Positions 20,155 to 31,324 of a DNA stretch of 64,000 nucleotides are shown here, in pieces. The position numbers and the translations under genes are program-made. This DNA comes from Macrothele yani (lineage: Eukaryota > Arthropoda > Arachnida > Araneae > Macrothelidae): assembly GCA_039090855.1 (NCBI GenBank), contig CM077025.1, forward strand, positions 94,158,489 to 94,222,488, read 5' to 3'. The notes below the pieces were generated by a model that was not told where the DNA came from, searched no databases, and saw only the letters and a program-made list of their open reading frames with translations. Within the stretch, counting starts at the first letter, position 1, and each line of letters opens with the position of its first letter.

Positions 20155-21391
20155 ATACACTATCTACCAACATGTAATTGGACACACCTGCAATCGACGA
20201 TATCTGCGGGCCTGATACACGTCATGGCCGCCGCCGTTAAATATCGTGTGGGAAACAACAACGCAGCCAGTCGCATGCAAGATGCCACGCAGTTCGGAGC
20301 TCTCTGATTTCGAGAAAGATGTAATAGTCGGGTATCACAGAAATGGCCGATCCATACGTGACATATCCAGCAAGTTGATGTACCCAAAATCGACAGTGGC
20401 CTACGTGATTGGCAAGTGGAAGATGAGAGGTGACTGTCGGAATGTGCCCCGACCCGGCAGACCCACAAAACTGGGAGTTAGAGACTGACGGGTGCTGGCC
20501 AGAGAAACTCGGAAGAACCGCACCAAATCGATGCGCCATAGCCGCGAGGAGTTTTAACAGGCATCCGGGAGTGTTCTTTCGATGAATACCATCCGTAAGG
20601 AAGCCCATCTACTCGGCCATCTACTCGGTTATCATGGATGTGCTGCCGCCCACAGGCCTTTGATCACCAAGTCCAATAGTGCGGCTCGGCTAACGTGGTG
20701 CAAAGAACGTCGACAGTGGACCGTTGAACAGTGGAAACAGGTTCTCTGGAGCGACGAATCAAGGTTCACCCTCTACCTTTCGGATGGCCGGGTCTGGGTT
20801 TGGCGTCTGCCTGGAGAACACTTCCTGCCGGAATGTATTGTGCCAACTGTGAAGTTCGGCGGCGGTAGAATTATGCTATGGGGCTGTTTCTCCTGGTATG
20901 GCACGGGACCTTTGGTCGCAATTCCTGGTAGACTCAACGCCGAGACCTGCTGCATCATTTTGGATGATCATGCGCTTCCTACGTTGTGGCCGTATTACGG
21001 AGTGGACCCATGTTACTTTCAGGATGACAATGCCACCTGTTATGTTGCGAGGTCCACCATCGCTTGGTATGGTGACAATGGGGTTAATCGAATGGACTGG
21101 CCGGCGCAGAGTCCATGCCTCAACCCTATCGCGCACGTTTGGGACGAGTTGAAGCGTCGACTTAAGGAGTGCCCCCACCGTCCGAAATCGATGGAGGAAC
21201 TGACCTGTCTTATCCAATTCGAGTGGAAGAAAATACCGCTAGCCGTCGTACAACGCCTGGTTGAGAGTATGCCCCGGAGGGTCGTAGCTGTAATCGCCGC
21301 TCGTGGAGGCTCCACCAACTATTGAAGGTGAATTACTTCGTTTTCCTTTGCTATCACAGGTGTCCAATTACTTGTTGGTAGATAGTGTATA
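20155..21391 (+). mobile_element. Tc1-like transposon (family C), copy 1
   Basis: A 1.24-kb element with ends CACTATCTACCAACATGTAA and GTTGGTAGATAGTG, flanked by TA in an alternating TA run. The transposase is disabled (see the gene entry). A second, inverted copy lies at 60431-61654. Confidence 0.9.
20283..21325 (+). pseudogene. Tc1-like transposase with stops and lost catalytic Glu
   Basis: The frame starts MPRSSELSDFEKDVIVGYHR and keeps the helix-turn-helix region to 20485. A TGA at 20486-20488 (CGA to TGA) and a TAA near 20554 (CAA to TAA) look like C-to-T transitions. The rest, 20582-21325, has VLWSDESRF and [10 protein letters not shown]. The last motif reads [13 protein letters not shown], so the catalytic glutamate is now alanine. 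A 12-base tandem duplication gives HLLGHLLG near 20605. Inactive copy. Confidence 0.92.
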
Positions 21392-21480
21392 TACAATTTA
21401 ACATTAATTCGATCCAGTTTATTTAGGTAGGTAAGACGTTTCCCATTATGTAAAGATGTAAATAAACTTTTCAAATGAGT

Positions 21481-21519
21481 TTATCCTTTTCAAAAAAAAA
21501 AAAAAAAAAAAAAAAACTA
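21481..21519. repeat. Poly-A tract
   Basis: A run of over twenty A follows TTATCCTTTTC. A second run of about 20 A is at 21958-21980 after nearly the same words (GAGTTTATTATTTTC), and each is followed by a similar sentence ending GGGTTTCGTCTA. The two could be poly-A ends of a duplicated retroposon. Confidence 0.6.
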
Positions 21520-21539
21520 ATCGCGAATTCCGACGGGTT

Positions 21540-21840
21540 TCGTCTACCGGGTTCGCATACCAGGGTGAGGCATGAATGTTGTGCTTGTCTTACGGCACAG
21601 GCTCTCTCCCTTCCCTGAAACCAGTGACCCTAAATTAGGGACGAGCGACTGCTTATAGCCCAAGCGTTGCTTATGATCATTCGTTCGTGAAGGTTTCGGG
21701 TTCGAATCCCTGTGAGCCATGGATGCTGTGTTTATCTTACGCCACTGGCTTTCTCCTTTCCCTGGAACCAGTGACCTTAAATTAGGGACGGGCGACTGCT
21801 TGTAGCCCATTGAGTTGCTCACGGTGGTCGTTAAATCTTC
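21540..21840 (+). mobile_element. Two partial SINE-1 copies in tandem
   Basis: Two successive SINE-1 segments, 21550-21665 and 21670-21840, each have a B-box-like GGTTCG or GGTTCGAATCC, the GTCTTACGGCAC / ATCTTACGCCAC block and the CTAAATTAGGGACG block. Only the second has the full tail GAGTTGCTCACGGTGGTCGT. A boxes are missing or cut. Confidence 0.85.
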
Positions 21841-22171
21841 AGTTACAAAAAAAAAAAAAAATCACGAACTTGGACTATTGTCTTTACTGAAGTGGTTGAA
21901 TGAATTTATCAATCCAATAAAGTTTACATTTGTTGTTTCATATGAGTTTATTATTTTCAAAAAAAAAAAAAAAAAAAAAAGGAAAAACTTACCGTTGATT
22001 CCAACGGGTTTCGTCTAGTTGACTTTTATTTGGGTATATTTAATTGAGTTTTATTTGAGCATTCTGTGTGCTTCGCAGTTAGCCTAGATCGCTATGAATA
22101 TACGCTACCGGTTACAAGCAAATTTGGAATTTATATTATATTTGGTTTGAATATTCTATCGATTACCCATG

Positions 22172-23522
22172 TACACTGGCGTGCAAAAATTCAGGACGAG
22201 GCGAATTTTCGAATGTAACATCGTGAAGAAGTGCTCCACATCGACTCATATCATAACATAAGATCCCCAAGATGTAGGAATATGGGACAAGTGAGCAAAA
22301 CCGTCCAAACAAGGAATCCAAAAGATACAAAGGCACTTTATTGAAAAGGTAGCTGCGAGCACAACTGGGCAGAAGACAGAAACGTCCATGTGACAGGCGG
22401 CTGCCAAGAAAAATCCAATCTTTAGTAGGCGATATGATCACCCCTGACAGTGCTGCAGGATTTACAACGTCTGTCCATGCTGAGGACAAGGTTGTCAAGG
22501 AGCTGTTGAGTCATCGCTGCCATTCCTCTTGTATCGCCAATCGCAGCTGCGGAATCGTTGCTGGCGGCTGGTGAAGTGCTGCCAAGCGTCTCCCCAGAAG
22601 GTCCCACACGTGTTCGATTGTATTTAGGTCCGGGGACATTGCGGGTAAATCCATGCCCCAAACGAGAACTCCGCCACCTCCAAACCTGTGTCTTTCTATG
22701 ATGTTGGAGGTGTAATTGCGTGTTCCCTGCTCTCTCCAGATGTGTATACGTTCAGAATCGCACGTCAGACTAAATTGGCTCTCATACGTAAAGAGAACTT
22801 GCCCCCATTGCTGATGTGTTCAGTTCTTGTGTTCCTGGCACCACAGAAACCGCCTTCTCCGATGAGCAGGCGTTTAATGGCGCACACCGAACTGGTCGTC
22901 GTGCAAATAGACCACCTTTGTGCAGCCTCCTGGCCACGATAAAACGCGATAACGGACGTCCAGTTGTCTGTTGTATGCGCCTTGCGATTTCTTCCTCTGT
23001 CTGCCGTCTGTCTCTTCTCGCCTGTAGGAAAATATACTGCTCGTCCGCCGCCATGGTTGCTCTTGGACGACCACTGCTGAACTCTCGGACACCTGTTCCT
23101 GTCGTTTGAAATGCTCTTCAAGCTCGTGAAACGATGCTGTGAGCGATCCCGGATTCTTTGGCCACACTAGTCACACTTTGACCTTCTTCCAACTTCCCAA
23201 TGACGCGACTTTGGGTAAAGTCATCCAGATGTCGTCTACTGGATTGCCTGTTGGCCATATCACACGGTGGCAGCAACTCCACGTCGTTCAAACCGATGTA
23301 CACCGTGCAATAGCTGTCACCGAATTTCTGAGCGTACACCGCCCGTGTGCTTTATACCCTTCCGACACTCCCCCACCCCTACGTCATGCTGTATATATGC
23401 GCATGCCCTACCGTACCGGACCCTAGTCTATCTCCTGAGTGGTCTTTCGGTCCGTTCCGTTTGCTCGTTCAGCTGTTATGCTAATTTCTTCTCTTCGTTC
23501 TTAATTTTTGCACACCAGTGTA
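22172..23522 (-). mobile_element. Tc1-like transposon (family A), degraded copy
   Basis: Ends CACTGGCGTGCAAAAATTCA and the complement near 23490-23520 match the complete family A element at 3905-5458; both ends are bordered by TA. On the minus strand the transposase is recognisable in pieces: MANRQSSRRHLDDFTQSRVIG near 23200-23260, RRLHKGGLFARRPVRC at 22860-22930, SNRTRVGPSGETLG and RRCKSCSTVRGDHIAY at 22422-22661. Deletions and frameshifts remove the central catalytic region, so it is dead. Confidence 0.9.
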
Positions 23523-24480
23523 TTATGAGGAATATTTCTTTCTTCATTGATTCAACGGGACTTTGACAATCGATAACATTTTCAAAAAGAAACAGCTACA
23601 TACTTCCACCAGCAGCTAGAAAGTATGTTGCGAAAAATAAAACAGACCGCACAAAAGTTTCTGATAATAGAAGAAAGATATCAGAGACAAAGCGATTTTC
23701 AAATCGAACAGTAAAAATAAAAAAAAATAAAGAAGAAAACATGATATAAATCTACGCCCCCTAGCCGAAGAATTTTGCATAATAGAAAAGTTGAAAGTAG
23801 GCGAAAAATATATTTCATGGCAAAAGCTATGCTAAGGAAAAATGACTTTTCAAATACGCCTCCGGGAAGCAGGGAGAGCGAGAAAAATGTTTTGACATTC
23901 ACGTTCCTTAGCGGGAAAGCTGGGCATTATTTAACGAGGAAAATGCTACCCATCTTTACTGCAGCGAATGGCACGCAGTAAAGAAAGAAATTTCGCAACA
24001 GTGTTTTTGGAAGCGTAGATGCAGCTGCAAACGGAAATATCACCTAGAGACAGAACTGTGAACTACTAGACTCCTCAAACACAAACCTAAATTGTTGCAC
24101 ATGATAAATGATATCAGATGTAAAAGAATTTCTTAAATCGCACATTAAACAGCACAGTTATAGAGAAAACCAGATTAAATATTGTCGAACCCTAGTGGTA
24201 AAATTGTGCATATTTTTGTGAAGAAAATATACATAAAGAGTGTTCATAATTAGTGGTATCTGACTGAAAAAGAATATTTTGAATCGGGTTTTTAGATCTG
24301 CAGATATTGCTGTAAAGGGAAACGTGAAATTACGCCTTCTAATGGCAAGCTTATGCTTTAAGAAAAATATTGAAATTATATGAAAAACATTTCAGTCATG
24401 AAACGCTTCTCAACAATTTTTTTATATCAAAATCTTAGAAGCAGAGATAGCGACAAAAATAAATATTCATCTACGTTCAG
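23523..24480. other. No recognisable gene
   Basis: About 960 bp of AT-rich DNA (over two thirds A+T by eye). Small opposing open frames at 23699-23981 carry no motif. Confidence 0.5.
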
Positions 24481-24499
24481 GCTGCAACACTATGCATTA

Positions 24500-25190
24500 T
24501 TTTAAGCAGGAGGTATTCTTAAGATGTCTTTGTATGTCAACGGTATCGGACCTCATACATCCGGGACAACATAACCTGCAACTCACTTTTGCTCTTTGCC
24601 AACAGGACAGTGTAATCAGCATAGATCATTCTGCACACCTGGATATTACCAAGAAATATGCCAGTATTGTCCATCTTCGCATCACACATGCACGCATCCA
24701 TAAATACATTAAACTGCCATGGTGACATTACACAATCTTGTCTGACCCCTGCATCAATAGAAAACCCTTTTGATAGAACACCGTTCACTCGTATACAAGC
24801 ACTACTGCTAGCATACATGGCTTTTATACAATTAAATAGATTCCCAGTAACACCAGATTTACTCAATGCTTTTCAGAAAAGTGTCCTATTTACTCGGTCG
24901 TAAGCTTTGCCTAAATCTAATAAGGCTGCAAAAGCTTCCTTATCAAGAGCCAGATACTTTTCAATCATCATGCGTAATGCAAACATTTGGTTAGTGAAGC
25001 GTTTACCAGGCATAAAACAACTCTCAACATCCCACACTTTCTCTGATGTAAGACTTCGTACTTTTTCAATAATGACCTTATCAAGCACTTTCTCTGGCAC
25101 ACTCAGTAGGCTAATAACATGATAATTCATGCAATCAGTCTGATCACCTTTTCCCTTATCTTATAACACGGGAACAATGATAACATCCTT
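24500..25190 (-). pseudogene. Non-LTR reverse transcriptase fragment
   Basis: On the minus strand 24873-25130 encodes VISLLSVPEKVLDKVIIEKV and FAALLDLGKAYDRVNR (polymerase motif A), and 24537-24866 encodes IDAGVRQDCVMSPWQFNVFM (motif B) and MIYADYTVLLAKS, where the usual FADDT is changed to YADYT. Both the order and motifs are those of a LINE polymerase, distinct from the RTE and Tx1-like copies elsewhere. Endonuclease and ends are missing. Confidence 0.85.
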
Positions 25191-25359
25191 CCAATACCGA
25201 GGGACCAAAACTCCCAGCACAACTGGCAAATTTCAGTTAACCAGTCTTACGGGCACGATAAATCAGTTTTTTTATTGAACGTTTAAAAACATTATTAATT
25301 GAACTTGGTGGTACAGAGACATGACAAACAGAGGATACAGATTTTCACATAAACAAGTT

Positions 25360-25530
25360 CGTATCATACATGGTTTACAGTATGCCAAATGATTAATTTG
25401 CACAAAGAGAGCCACTGTTGATCAAGTAACACATTGTGAACAAGCACACATCTAACATGGTTTTTGCAGTGTGCTATATGACCAATGTACACAGAGAGCC
25501 AGTGTTGATCAAATAATACATTGAGAGCCA
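25360..25530. repeat. Two diverged copies of an ~80-bp tandem unit
   Basis: 25363-25443 and 25444-25525 share ACATGGTTT, CAAATGATTAATTTGCAC / ACCAATGTACAC, AGAGAGCCA(C/G)TGTTGATCAA and AACACATTG / AATACATTG. The array runs into a SINE-1 head. Confidence 0.75.
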
Positions 25531-25643
25531 GTGCCGAACGACAAACACAAACATCCATGCGTCACCGATATTCGAACCCGGACCCAACTAGGGTTAATGA
25601 TCACAAGCCAGCGCCTTAGACCACTGCGCCACCTGGGCGGCCA
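25530..25643 (-). mobile_element. SINE-1 head, truncated
   Basis: Reverse-strand tRNA-like head: B box (complement of ATTCGAACCC) near 25568 and A box (complement of CCACTGCGCCACC) near 25622. The body before 25530 is only a trace (AGTGCCGAACGACAAACACA). Its first bases form part of the adjacent 67-bp array. Confidence 0.85.
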
Positions 25644-25878
25644 GTTGTGTTTGCGTTATTTAGTATGTAAACTTAGTAGAACCAAGAGCACTGCGCCACC
25701 TGGGCGGCCGGTTGTGTTTGCATTATTTAGTATGTAAACTTAGTAGAACCAAGAGCACTGCGCCACCTGGGCGGCCGGTTGTGTTTGCATTATTTAGTAT
25801 GTAAACTTAGTAGAACCAAGAGCACTGCGCCACCATGGGTGGCCGGTTGTTTTTGCATTATTTAGTAGGTAAATTATC
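25621..25878. repeat. 67-bp tandem array built on a SINE head
   Basis: Four near-identical 67-bp units start at about 25624, 25691, 25758 and 25825. Each contains CTGCGCCACCTGGGCGG, the reverse complement of the SINE-1 A box, followed by unrelated sequence GTGTTTGC(A/G)TTATTTAGTA. The last unit has an extra base change (CCACCATGGGTGG). Confidence 0.95.
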
Positions 25879-26607
25879 AAAACTCTTCAGTCCGGCAATA
25901 TCATATCACGGGCGCTGAAAATAGAGACCGATACCTCAGCCGGCCATTTTGACAGGATCGCTTCTTACGGGGTTAATACAGTCAATTTGTTTGAATTATT
26001 GCAGAAAACAATAGTATTACATTTTCTTCTACTTTTTATTCATTTGGAAAATTCCCGTTTCGTGTTGAATTTTGTTTTGAGTAGTGAATTGTAAATTAAT
26101 ATGTGGTTAAGAAAAGTTTTTGCAGTCTGCGGTGCTAAAATTATCATTCAAAGGAGCAGATGGTAGTGTTAGAACCGCAGAAGGGAACAACATATCATTG
26201 CATTGCCAAATGACCCCGATGCGGTTGAATGGCGGCAGTGTCAGAGCAATTGCTCGGATCATATTGTGTGTGTTGTTTTCGATTAATACCATGATTTGGT
26301 TGTCGTCATCTTCAAGGGGTCTTTCATCGGCGAGTGAGTAATCACGACAAATCGGTGTCGAATCATTACTGACACAGCAGAACGCACCACAGCACCATCG
26401 CCATAAACACACCACATTTTGTTCTCTGTTGTTCACGTTTTGCGCTTGCGACCCAAAACAGCGTCAAATGGAGAAAATGATCCTTGTTATTCCCCATTTA
26501 TGAATCTGAGCAAAATGAACACTAGTGAACCAAATGCGCCGAACTCCTTTCGTGTAGACGTGTTGGCATGTCACCTGATCTATAATGGACAAGTCATCTC
26601 ACTCTTA
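25879..26607. other. No recognisable gene
   Basis: Mixed sequence. The opposing open frames at 26107-26436 and 26120-26341 overlap and neither has a recognisable domain. I leave them uncalled. Confidence 0.4.
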
Positions 26608-26770
26608 TATCAGGTTATTCGGAAAATAATGGCCGATTTTCTGAGGTGCCACATTCAACACGCCCACAATACTTGTAGACCAACCCGCGAGCAGCGCCAT
26701 TCGTACAAGTTGAAGGGCGACTCAGACACTACATACACGTCGTAATTGGTTGAGCTGCAGTCGTTGCTAC

Positions 26771-26866
26771 TCGTGTAAGAGTGGTCTGTGCAACTGACCA
26801 CTCTTACACGAGGAGAATCCCTTAACGTTGCTAGTCTTACGAGAGTAGCAACGTTGAGGGGGATTC
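26771..26866. repeat. Two adjacent hairpins
   Basis: 26771-26786 pairs perfectly with 26796-26811 (16 bp, 9-base loop). Immediately after, 26815-26832 pairs with about 26847-26866 with small mismatches. They lie at the start of the insert in the mariner element. Confidence 0.85.
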
Positions 26867-26919
26867 TGCTTCATGAGTGCAAATTGGGTCGTTCACTCTT
26901 AAAAATTTTGGGATAGGTT

Positions 26920-27215
26920 GCACCAAAAAGTGGTTCTAAATCAGCTGGAACACTTTCTAAGGAAAGATGCACCATTATGGGGTGAAAACGAAACCCATCA
27001 ATATGCTGCAACCTTACTCCACTTTATAGAGTAAGGTTGCACCATAAAAGTACCATAAAATGGTGCAATCTTACACTATCAAATGTAAGATTGCACTATT
27101 TTGTTGTTGAACCTTACTCTATAATATCGGGCAAAAATTGCACCACTTGTTGGTGTAACTTTTCCAAAATGTGGTGCAGTTGGTGTAGGTCCACTATTGG
27201 TGCAACATATGAAGA
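26920..27215. repeat. Cluster of TTGCACC/GGTGCAA motifs
   Basis: At least eight occurrences of TTGCACC, GGTGCAA or one-base variants occur in both orientations, some forming short hairpins (for example TAAGGTTGCACC with GGTGCAATCTTA near 27023-27070). A second cluster is at 27815-27945. Such subterminal motif clusters are usual near the ends of DNA transposons. Confidence 0.7.
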
Positions 27216-27814
27216 AATTTAAGTGTAGTCTTTTTATGTCACTGCTTTATGGATAAAATATTTTGAAAACAGGGTTTCTGTGTGCAGTTCCAAAAAGCTT
27301 GTGTTTACTTCATCAATTTAGGGGAATAAAGGGTTCGTTTTTTTTTCTTCTTGAAGTTTTCTCACTTATTCGGAAGAATTTAATCTTCTTTGCTTATGTT
27401 AACAGATATAGTCTCAATTTCAAGATCAATACACAGGACCAATTAATGCCGCAGTTTCAACTTGTTATACTACATTTAAAGCTGCTTCTATGGGAACAAC
27501 CTACTCAGAAAAAAAAATTGTATTGCTCTGCACGTGGCTAGGTACCTCTATATAACATCAGAAAGTTCAACGTGAAAATAATTATGTCAGAAACACCAGA
27601 TATATATGTACTACGAAAAATATTTTCATCACTTACCTTATAAAATTGAGTGAACACTTCTTTAAAATTTTCCAAACTCGCACTCACTGTGACGACAAAT
27701 CCAACATGGAGGCACAACTCAACATCTGTCTACTTCGGATCACTGGATGACGAAGACGCATGCGCCGTTTCCTTCACTGTACCAGACTGTGTTGCAAGGT
27801 AAAGCCGCTTTTGC

Positions 27815-27945
27815 CGCATTTGGTAATTTGCACGAAAACGTGGTGCAAGTCAAACGTTTTCATGCACCATTTTATGAAGTAAGTGTGAAAATCGCACCAG
27901 ATCATGGTGTAAGTGTTAGATGCTGCACGATATTGTGGTGGTTGA
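27815..27945. repeat. Second cluster of GGTGCAA-type motifs
   Basis: Contains TTTGCACGAAAACGTGGTGC, TGCACCATT, CGCACCAGATCATGGTGTAA and GCTGCACG. It ends where mariner coding sequence resumes, which suggests it is the right end of an inserted element whose left end is near 26760. Confidence 0.6.
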
Positions 27946-28780
27946 AAAGTTTCATTCCAGTGACAAGAGCCTACAAGATGAGGAGGGCCGATTACGACAT
28001 TCGGTTATTGATAACGATGCTCTGAAGGCAAATGTGGAGACAAATCCTCTCAGCACAGTCAAAGAACTCGTCAAACACTATAATGTGTCGGCGTCAACCA
28101 TTTCTGAACATCTCCACTAAATTGGTAAGATTAAGAAACTCGATAAGTGGGTCCCACACGAGCTAACGGAGCATCAGCAACGGTTTGAGATGCGCAGTAA
28201 CCTTCTGCTTTGCAACAAAAAGACAATATACTTGATTGCATCGAAGATTGCATCGTAAGTGATAAAAAAGTGGATGCTATACGACAACCGTAACCGATCT
28301 GGACTGTGGCTGTGAACCATGATGAACCACCGAAACAAAATCCTAAACAAGGTTGACGTTAAAGGAGGTGTTGTTGACAGTGTAAGGGACTGTTCACGGT
28401 GACATACACTACAGGTTCTTGAATGATGGTGAAAGCATTACCTCAGTCATATACTGTGAACGAATTGACCGCATGCACCAGAAGTTGTGTTTCAAACGGC
28501 CATCTTTGGTGAACAGGAAGAGTCCTATCCTCCTCCATGATAAAGAAACACCACACGTGTTACAAATGAGGAATCAGAGACTACACGAACTGAGGTTCGA
28601 AACACTCTCTGTAGCCAGCCAACTCGCTTAGCTTGGTACCTACCGATTTCCACCTGTTTGTACATTTTAGATTTCTTTCCGACTGGCATTAAAACACTTG
28701 TCATTCGCTGGCATACTTGTGTGGCTGCTGAAGGCGCATATTCCCAATAAAACAAGGTTGTTTCTATGAGGTATGTTTCT
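27940..28780 (+). pseudogene. Mariner transposase, degraded
   Basis: The N-terminal DNA-binding part reads SLQDEEGRLRHSVIDNDALKANVETNPLSTVKELVKHYNVSASTISEHLH in frame to 28120, then IGKIKKLDKWVPHELTEHQQ, WMLYDNRNRSG, ERIDRMHQKL and ILLHDKETPHV (motif two; the second aspartate-asparagine is changed to DK). The third motif near 28630 survives only as AWYLPISTCLYILDFF-like sequence. Numerous frameshifts. The first 70 or so residues lie beyond the interruption or are lost. Confidence 0.85.
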
Positions 28781-28837
28781 TTCATTTTTATCCTCCAAAT
28801 CGGTCATTATTTTCCGAACAACCTGATTTATTAGACA

Positions 28838-28951
28838 AGGAATATCGCCTCTTATATAAAATATAGAATTATCAAGGAATCTCACCTCTCACATAATATA
28901 CAAAGAATATCACTTTGTATATACTGAAATATACCAGAATCTCACCTGTTG
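28838..28951. repeat. Short tandem repeat, left part
   Basis: Repeated words AGGAATCTCACCTCT and TATATAA occur about every 28-45 bases. The same repeat resumes at 29539-29645 after the element at 28954-29536, so that element inserted into a pre-existing array. Confidence 0.75.
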
Positions 28952-28953
28952 TA

Positions 28954-29536
28954 CAGGGTGATTCATAAAGAATTATACAGTTTCAACGAACTATAAAACA
29001 AGAACAATGTAAGATATTGCATTTTACCTGTAACATAAATGTAGGGGAATGTTTCAAGTTTTTTTAGAGACAGTCACAGATGTTCTATGTGTGCACCCTA
29101 AGTCACACGACACACATCGAGCTGGTAATCCATTTCCGCCCAATCACGAGGTAAGATATCTGAATCAAGTGAAGTGATAGTGGCTGTGATACGCTGTTTC
29201 AGCTCCGCTAGATCAATAGGAAGGGAGGGTCGGATACCTTGTCCTTTACGTACCCCCCAGGAAAAAGTCACAAGGTGTTAAGTCAGGACTTCTGGGTGGT
29301 CAATTGGGTCAGTGGCATGTTGTAGTCCGCGGTTCGTCCAATCCATCGGTGAGGACACTGTTCATCGACTGACTAGTCACGTAATACGCGCGATATAGCC
29401 TACGTCACTTCCCTAAGTAGCGGGACACAAACTTTATGAATACATCTACCTAACGGTTCGCAGTTGTGGTCCGTGTCTTCAACTGTTAGTGTTTTACAGC
29501 ATCTGGAAACTGTATACTTCTTTATGAATCACCCTG
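28954..29536 (-). mobile_element. Truncated Tc1/mariner-superfamily element with intact ends
   Basis: Ends CAGGGTGATTCATAAAGAA and its complement, flanked by TA on both sides. On the minus strand 29100-29330 encodes the transposase tail: IDLAELKQRITATITSLDSD, RDWAEMDYQLDVCRVT, with SPDLTPCDFF-like traces in another frame. The protein is related to that of the mariner-like element at 53931-59637. At 583 bp it is an internally deleted derivative. Confidence 0.85.
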
Positions 29537-29538
29537 TA

Positions 29539-29645
29539 TAATATACAAGGAATCTCACCTCTTATATAATACAAGAAGTCTCATCACTTATATAATACAT
29601 GGAGTCTCATCTCTTATATAATACAAGGAGTCTCATCTCTCAGAA
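29539..29645. repeat. Short tandem repeat, right part
   Basis: Three to four units of about 29-30 bp close to ATAATACAAGGAGTCTCATC. Continues the array of 28838-28951. Confidence 0.85.
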
Positions 29646-29649
29646 TAAA

Positions 29650-30620
29650 TTCAAGTAAAGTGAAACCTCCTTGACGGACACTTCACAGATAGCGGATAAT
29701 TTTGTGATCCCCAATCCTGAAGTATGTACGGTTCTGTGTATTTACCTGCAATAACGGACAGCTTTGTCATGTCTATTCCCGAAATATATATGGGTTTGTA
29801 TATGAAGTGGGATTAAAAATGAACTTTTAGAAGACAAAAGTGTTGTTCATTGCTTTTACAGAAAATGAAAATTTATCGATTGATGGAGAAAAGCTGCAGA
29901 TAACAGACACGCACGTTTATCTTGGACAGCAGATATCAAGTGAAGGTCACATTGATGAAGAAATTAATCGCTGTACAAAACTTGTCTGGAGAGCTTTTGG
30001 AAGAAACAGCATAATTTTCAAGAGCAATATGCCATTATGTCTTAAAAGAAAAGTGTTTGATTTATCCATCCTTCCAGTGCTTACGTATAGTGCAGAGACG
30101 TGGACCTTAACTAAAAGAGACATACAAAGGCTGCAGACAACCCAAAGAAGCATGGAGAGGTGCATGCTTGGTGTAACCAGGAGAGATAAGAAGAGTCATT
30201 CGTGGATCAGAAAAATGACAAGAGTGGAAGACATCATGATCAGAGTTAAATCCCTGAAATGGCAATGGGCTGGGCATACTGCCAGAAGGACAGACCATCG
30301 ATTGACAGCCGAAATTTTAGATTGGATTCCAAGGGACAGGAAAAGACCCAGAAGAAGACCACATGGAAGATGGATGGATGAAATTCGAAAGTATGCGGGA
30401 GTGACATGGGGGAGACTGGCTCAAAACAGACCGTTGTGGAGGAAACTTGGGGAGACCTTCGTCCAGAAGTGGATTGATAATGGTAGACACTGATGATGAT
30501 GATGATGATATTTACCTCAAGATAGCGGTCACTCAAAATAAAGGACAGTGATTTTGGCCATAAAACAGTTACAAACATGAAGGTTCAAGGGAAAAAAATC
30601 GCCTAATTTTTGGCGGAAAT
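29650..30620. mobile_element. pogo/Tigger-like terminal fragment split by RTE
   Basis: 29655-29700 (GTGAAACCTCCTTGACGGAC) and following text with repeated CGGATAATTT and AACGGACAGC resembles the ends of pogo/Tigger transposons. The sequence resumes after the RTE fragment (30512-30570: AGATAGCGGTCACTCAAAAT, AAAGGACAGTG). No transposase is present. Confidence 0.5.
29803..30510 (+). pseudogene. RTE-type LINE, 5'-truncated but open to the end
   Basis: A 217-codon open frame (29840-30493) covers the end of the RTE polymerase: ITDTHVYLGQQISSEGHIDEEINR, LPVLTYSAETWTLTKRDIQ, RVKSLKWQWAGHTARRTDHR, HGRWMDEIRKYAG, ending before a (TGA)n tail. There is no start of its own; translation from the methionine is accidental. 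It is close to the 54694-57933 copy, and being unbroken is probably young. Confidence 0.93.
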
Positions 30621-31030
30621 AGAAAATGGTTTGAACGCGGAAGCACCTGACGCAGTTGTAGAAGAGGTGTGTTTTTTTAGACGCTATATAAAGTGTAATA
30701 GGAAGTTACAAAAGCGTTTTTTATAAACGAAGGGGAGATTCATTTCGTAAAACACGCTGCGAATAACAAAAAGGAAAAATAAAATAAAACTATTTAATCA
30801 GATATTTTTTGCAGTCCAAAACTGCGGACAAATTAATTAAATAATGAGCGATAAGTACGGGCGTTTTGAAATTTGTGTGGTAACACATTTTATTGTTACT
30901 TTTGTATCCTTAAAGATTCATCGAATTGCGCACAGTGTACATACTGTATTTTAAAATAAAGATACTGTACATGCACTGTGTATCCACACGTATTACCAGG
31001 GAGAATCAAAACATAAAAACAGCGTAGCCA
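30621..31030. other. No recognisable gene
   Basis: AT-rich spacer between the RTE-bearing pogo fragment and the next mariner. No motif seen. Confidence 0.5.
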
Positions 31031-31281
31031 TTAATACCAGTATCTCTGAGCAAATGAACATGATGCTTATCTCACTTCTCCATACAGTCGCCCCGCAGTT
31101 CGATGCACTTCTTTTATCGTTAAACTAGCTTTTTCAATCTTTGGAAGAAGAAGTTTTTCGTCTGCTCCCGAATCTATGTGTGCGCCGCTTTCTTAACCTC
31201 ATCACCAGAGGTGAATCTGCGACAGCGTAGAGCCTCTTTAAGTGGACCGGAAACGTGCTAATGGCATGTCATCCGCTTAGG

Positions 31282-31324
31282 GCTGTAAGGAGGATGTGGA
31301 AGACGTTCACATCCTCCTTACAGC
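31282..31324. repeat. Perfect 17-bp hairpin
   Basis: GCTGTAAGGAGGATGTG at 31282-31298 pairs with 31308-31324 around a 9-base loop. It sits within the mariner relic and has no coding role. Confidence 0.93.

Larger units (their letters stand above)
26608..28835 (+). mobile_element. Mariner element split by a hairpin-rich insert
   Basis: A terminal repeat CAGGTTATTCGGAAAATAAT at about 26610 has its complement (ATTATTTTCCGAACAACCTG) at about 28805-28830. The transposase begins in mid-protein at about 27940. Mariners are about 1.3 kb; this is 2.2 kb because about 1.2 kb of hairpins and TTGCACC motifs intervenes after the 5' untranslated region. Ends inferred from the repeat pair. Confidence 0.75.

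Noticed and set aside
20153..20165. TA dinucleotide run as a microsatellite
   Set aside because: Short; it is better explained as the TA target site and end of the Tc1 family C element.
25530..25643. tRNA genes at the GGCGCAGTGG sequences
   Set aside because: All these A/B boxes belong to SINE-1 heads that are followed by the same conserved body or its truncation; none forms a clean tRNA fold by eye.
30484..30510. TGA trinucleotide microsatellite as an independent repeat
   Set aside because: It is the normal 3' end of the RTE LINE and recurs at the 3' ends of the other copies.
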